Origin: Pomphorhynchus laevis
Lineage: Eukaryota; Acanthocephala; Palaeacanthocephala; Echinorhynchida; Pomphorhynchidae
Reading direction: 5' to 3'
DNA length: 64,000 nucleotides
Assembly (NCBI GenBank): GCA_012934845.2
Contig: WNNJ02000726.1
Location: 62,001-126,000 of the forward strand
Below the pieces are notes generated by a model. It worked only from the letters and a program-made list of their open reading frames with translations, was not told where the DNA came from and made no database searches. The position numbers and the translations under genes are program-made. Every line of letters begins with the position of its first letter. Positions within the stretch are counted from its first letter, which is position 1. Shown here in pieces: positions 62,648 through 64,000 of the stretch.

Positions 62648-63072
62648 TATGGTCTACTCATATACCATACAATTATAAGATATCCGCAGTCACTTCCTTG
62701 TTACGAAGGTCTTTGGAAATTTGCTCAGAGAAATGTAAACGGATAACTGAAAGATCGATTATTATATCTAAACTTAAAAAACGTGGCTTCCCCAAATGGG
62801 TCATCATTTAGGCTGATCAAAAATCGAAGAAGAATATATGAATATTTATATCTCTTTTTATAAGTTTACCAAACTATAACAAGTGAAAATAAATGCTTTC
62901 GATTTCCTGAAGATGATGACATAAGCTATTGAAATATTGCGAATTTCTGGAATAACTATTTCCACTCGTTTTTCGTTAATTTTTAATTGCTGTAAGTACA
63001 TTAATTATTTCTTTATGTTCGACAAATTATTTATTTTATTATTTTTATTTTTATTCACGGAATTATATTCAC

Positions 63073-63289
63073 AGGTATTGTTCCTATTCTTTATGCAGCA
63101 AAAGGCTACTAATCAACCTGGGTGAATCTCATTAGCTGCTGACAGATCTACAGTTCACGCTTCGATCAGCACAAGTGAACGGAGTAAGCAGAGGGTCGAA
63201 ACGTGAAGTGTAGGTCTGGTCAGCAGCTTATGAGACCCACCCAGACTGATTAGTAGCGTCCTGCTGTATCAAGAATAGGAACAATATCT
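63073..63289. repeat. Fold-back element with 95-bp arms and a 27-bp centre
   Basis: The left arm 63073-63167 is the reverse complement of 63195-63289 at roughly 80 percent identity over the whole length. Outer ends: AGGTATTGTTCCTATTCTT on the left pairs with AAGAATAGGAACAATATCT on the right. Each arm carries one copy of the hammerhead-like motif also seen at 26744-26822. No coding sequence. Confidence 0.85.
63193..63266 (+). ncRNA. Hammerhead-like motif, circularly permuted (locus 2)
   Basis: GGGTC-GAAAC (63193-63202), GTCTGG (63214-63219), CTTATGA (63227-63233, one change from CTGATGA), GACCC (63234-63238), CCAGAC (63241-63246), then TAGCGTCCTGCTG. GGGTC pairs with GACCC and GTCTGG pairs with CCAGAC; both pairs differ from locus 1 but stay complementary. 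Confidence 0.4.
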
Positions 63290-64000
63290 GTTAGAATAAT
63301 GTCGTATCAGATTGTAGCGCGTAGATTACTATTGCAACTGGTGTTCACTGATCGGCACTTCTATCTTGTTGAGCTATTGATTTTAAATGTGTCTACTAGG
63401 AATCTATTGAAATACAATTATTAATGGATCAAAATATTTAGGACCTAAACATTTCTCCGTTTGTATGAGACCTCTTTGATATTAATAACCTAAACATTTT
63501 TGCTATTATTAAGTCCGAAATAGTATTTTAACTTGGGACATAACCACATTAAATATTTATTAGATTATATTCGTTTTAATCAGCGTTCTCCATTGTTTCT
63601 TATGGTTTGCTAGATCTCAAAATCTCGATATTGATTACTAGTTGACCGTTCTTAAAAGTAACGATTATGAAGTAATAAAAGATCGAATGTCTTCATTGTG
63701 TATGTAATTTACGAAACTAGATTACCTTATGTAAATCATGCAGATGTGTCAAGTCTATTCGTGCATGAATTGTCTTCCTGGCAGCAGTTGCTGTGTATAC
63801 TCCCCCAATCCGGGCAATGACAGATCATTCATGAACATCACGTCACCCAATTGTGTCATTAAACATAAATACAGAGGGCGAGTATACTCGTTTAGAAATT
63901 AATGTGAAGGATTGTATTCTGTACAATCCTAAAGTCTTACGAGAAATATCAGTAGACTTGATTTTTATGAAAATAAAGTTACATTTTTATGCATTTTACT
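63290..64000. other. AT-rich sequence to the window end, no gene seen
   Basis: No open frame or similarity found. Confidence 0.5.

Larger units (their letters stand above)
60126..63072. other. AT-rich intergenic sequence, no gene seen
   Basis: About 2.9 kb without a supportable gene. Contains AT-only low complexity (60340-60430, 60800-60835), paired hairpins near 60504-60550, the Penelope-associated hairpin motif at 61154-61191 and two perfect inverted repeats at 62556-62647. The 62-codon frame at 62937 is low-complexity Phe/Leu-rich and not convincing. Confidence 0.55.

Noticed and set aside
62937-63125. 62-codon Phe/Leu-rich frame as a membrane peptide
   Set aside because: AT-rich DNA yields such frames by chance, and its end overlaps the arm of the fold-back element.
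1-64000. tRNA or rRNA genes
   Set aside because: I looked for GTTCRANNC-type T-arms in plausible cloverleaf settings and for conserved rRNA blocks and found none convincing. A tRNAscan/Infernal run would be decisive.

Overview
This is an AT-rich, intron-poor stretch of an invertebrate animal genome. It is dominated by non-LTR retrotransposons (LINEs) and has only one convincing host gene. The LINE clades present (an L2-like family, several CR1-like families, and a restriction-like-endonuclease family with a cysteine-rich N-terminus), together with a Penelope-like element with a GIY-YIG nuclease, point to a metazoan. I cannot name the phylum from the sequence. I see no rRNA, no convincing tRNA, no CRISPR array and no LTR element. 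By my own boundaries about 70 percent of the window is transposon-derived.

I use my own family labels. Family A is an L2-like LINE: zinc-finger ORF1, then an ORF2 with AP-endonuclease, RT and a C-terminal tail. Its 3' end carries a GC-rich hairpin, a TTAAAATAAATC motif and a T-run. The best copy is on the minus strand at 52660-56780. Others are at 7691-11685, 24043-26062, 30301-31027, 49247-51015 (nested) and 51936-52505, plus solo tails and fragments. Family B covers CR1-like LINEs B1 to B10, with two kinds of conserved 3'-terminal hairpin followed by TAA repeats. The largest is on the minus strand at 32922-36760; the most intact RT is at 31318-32706. Family C (minus strand, 15066-16268, 16566-17012, 17287-20530 and 41609-45590) has a CXC-like cysteine cluster, an RT, a CxC...H...C knuckle and a PD-(D/E)XK-like nuclease, so it looks like a REL-type LINE lineage.

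Layout: 1-3545 is intergenic with a solo A tail. 3546-5990 holds an A deletion derivative and B1. 7172-15065 holds A1, a Penelope-like element with an A tail nested in it, and B2. 15066-20530 is a nest of C copies plus a foreign RT fragment. 20970-23164 holds the single host-type gene, a secreted protein with a DUF4139-like C-terminal half, with a degraded partial duplicate beside it and a 28-bp tandem repeat upstream. 24043-41608 is LINE after LINE. 41609-45590 is C4, flanked by a perfect 166-bp direct repeat. 46500-60125 is again LINEs, including a three-level nest at 49085-51150 and the best A copy. 60126-64000 is AT-rich, with a 95-bp-arm fold-back.

The most interesting signals are: the 166-bp duplication around C4 and the C architecture; conserved LINE 3' stem-loops supported by compensatory changes; a permuted hammerhead-like motif at two loci with two covarying helices; and an unusual number of perfect short-loop inverted repeats, some of which are new arms copied from adjacent LINE sequence.
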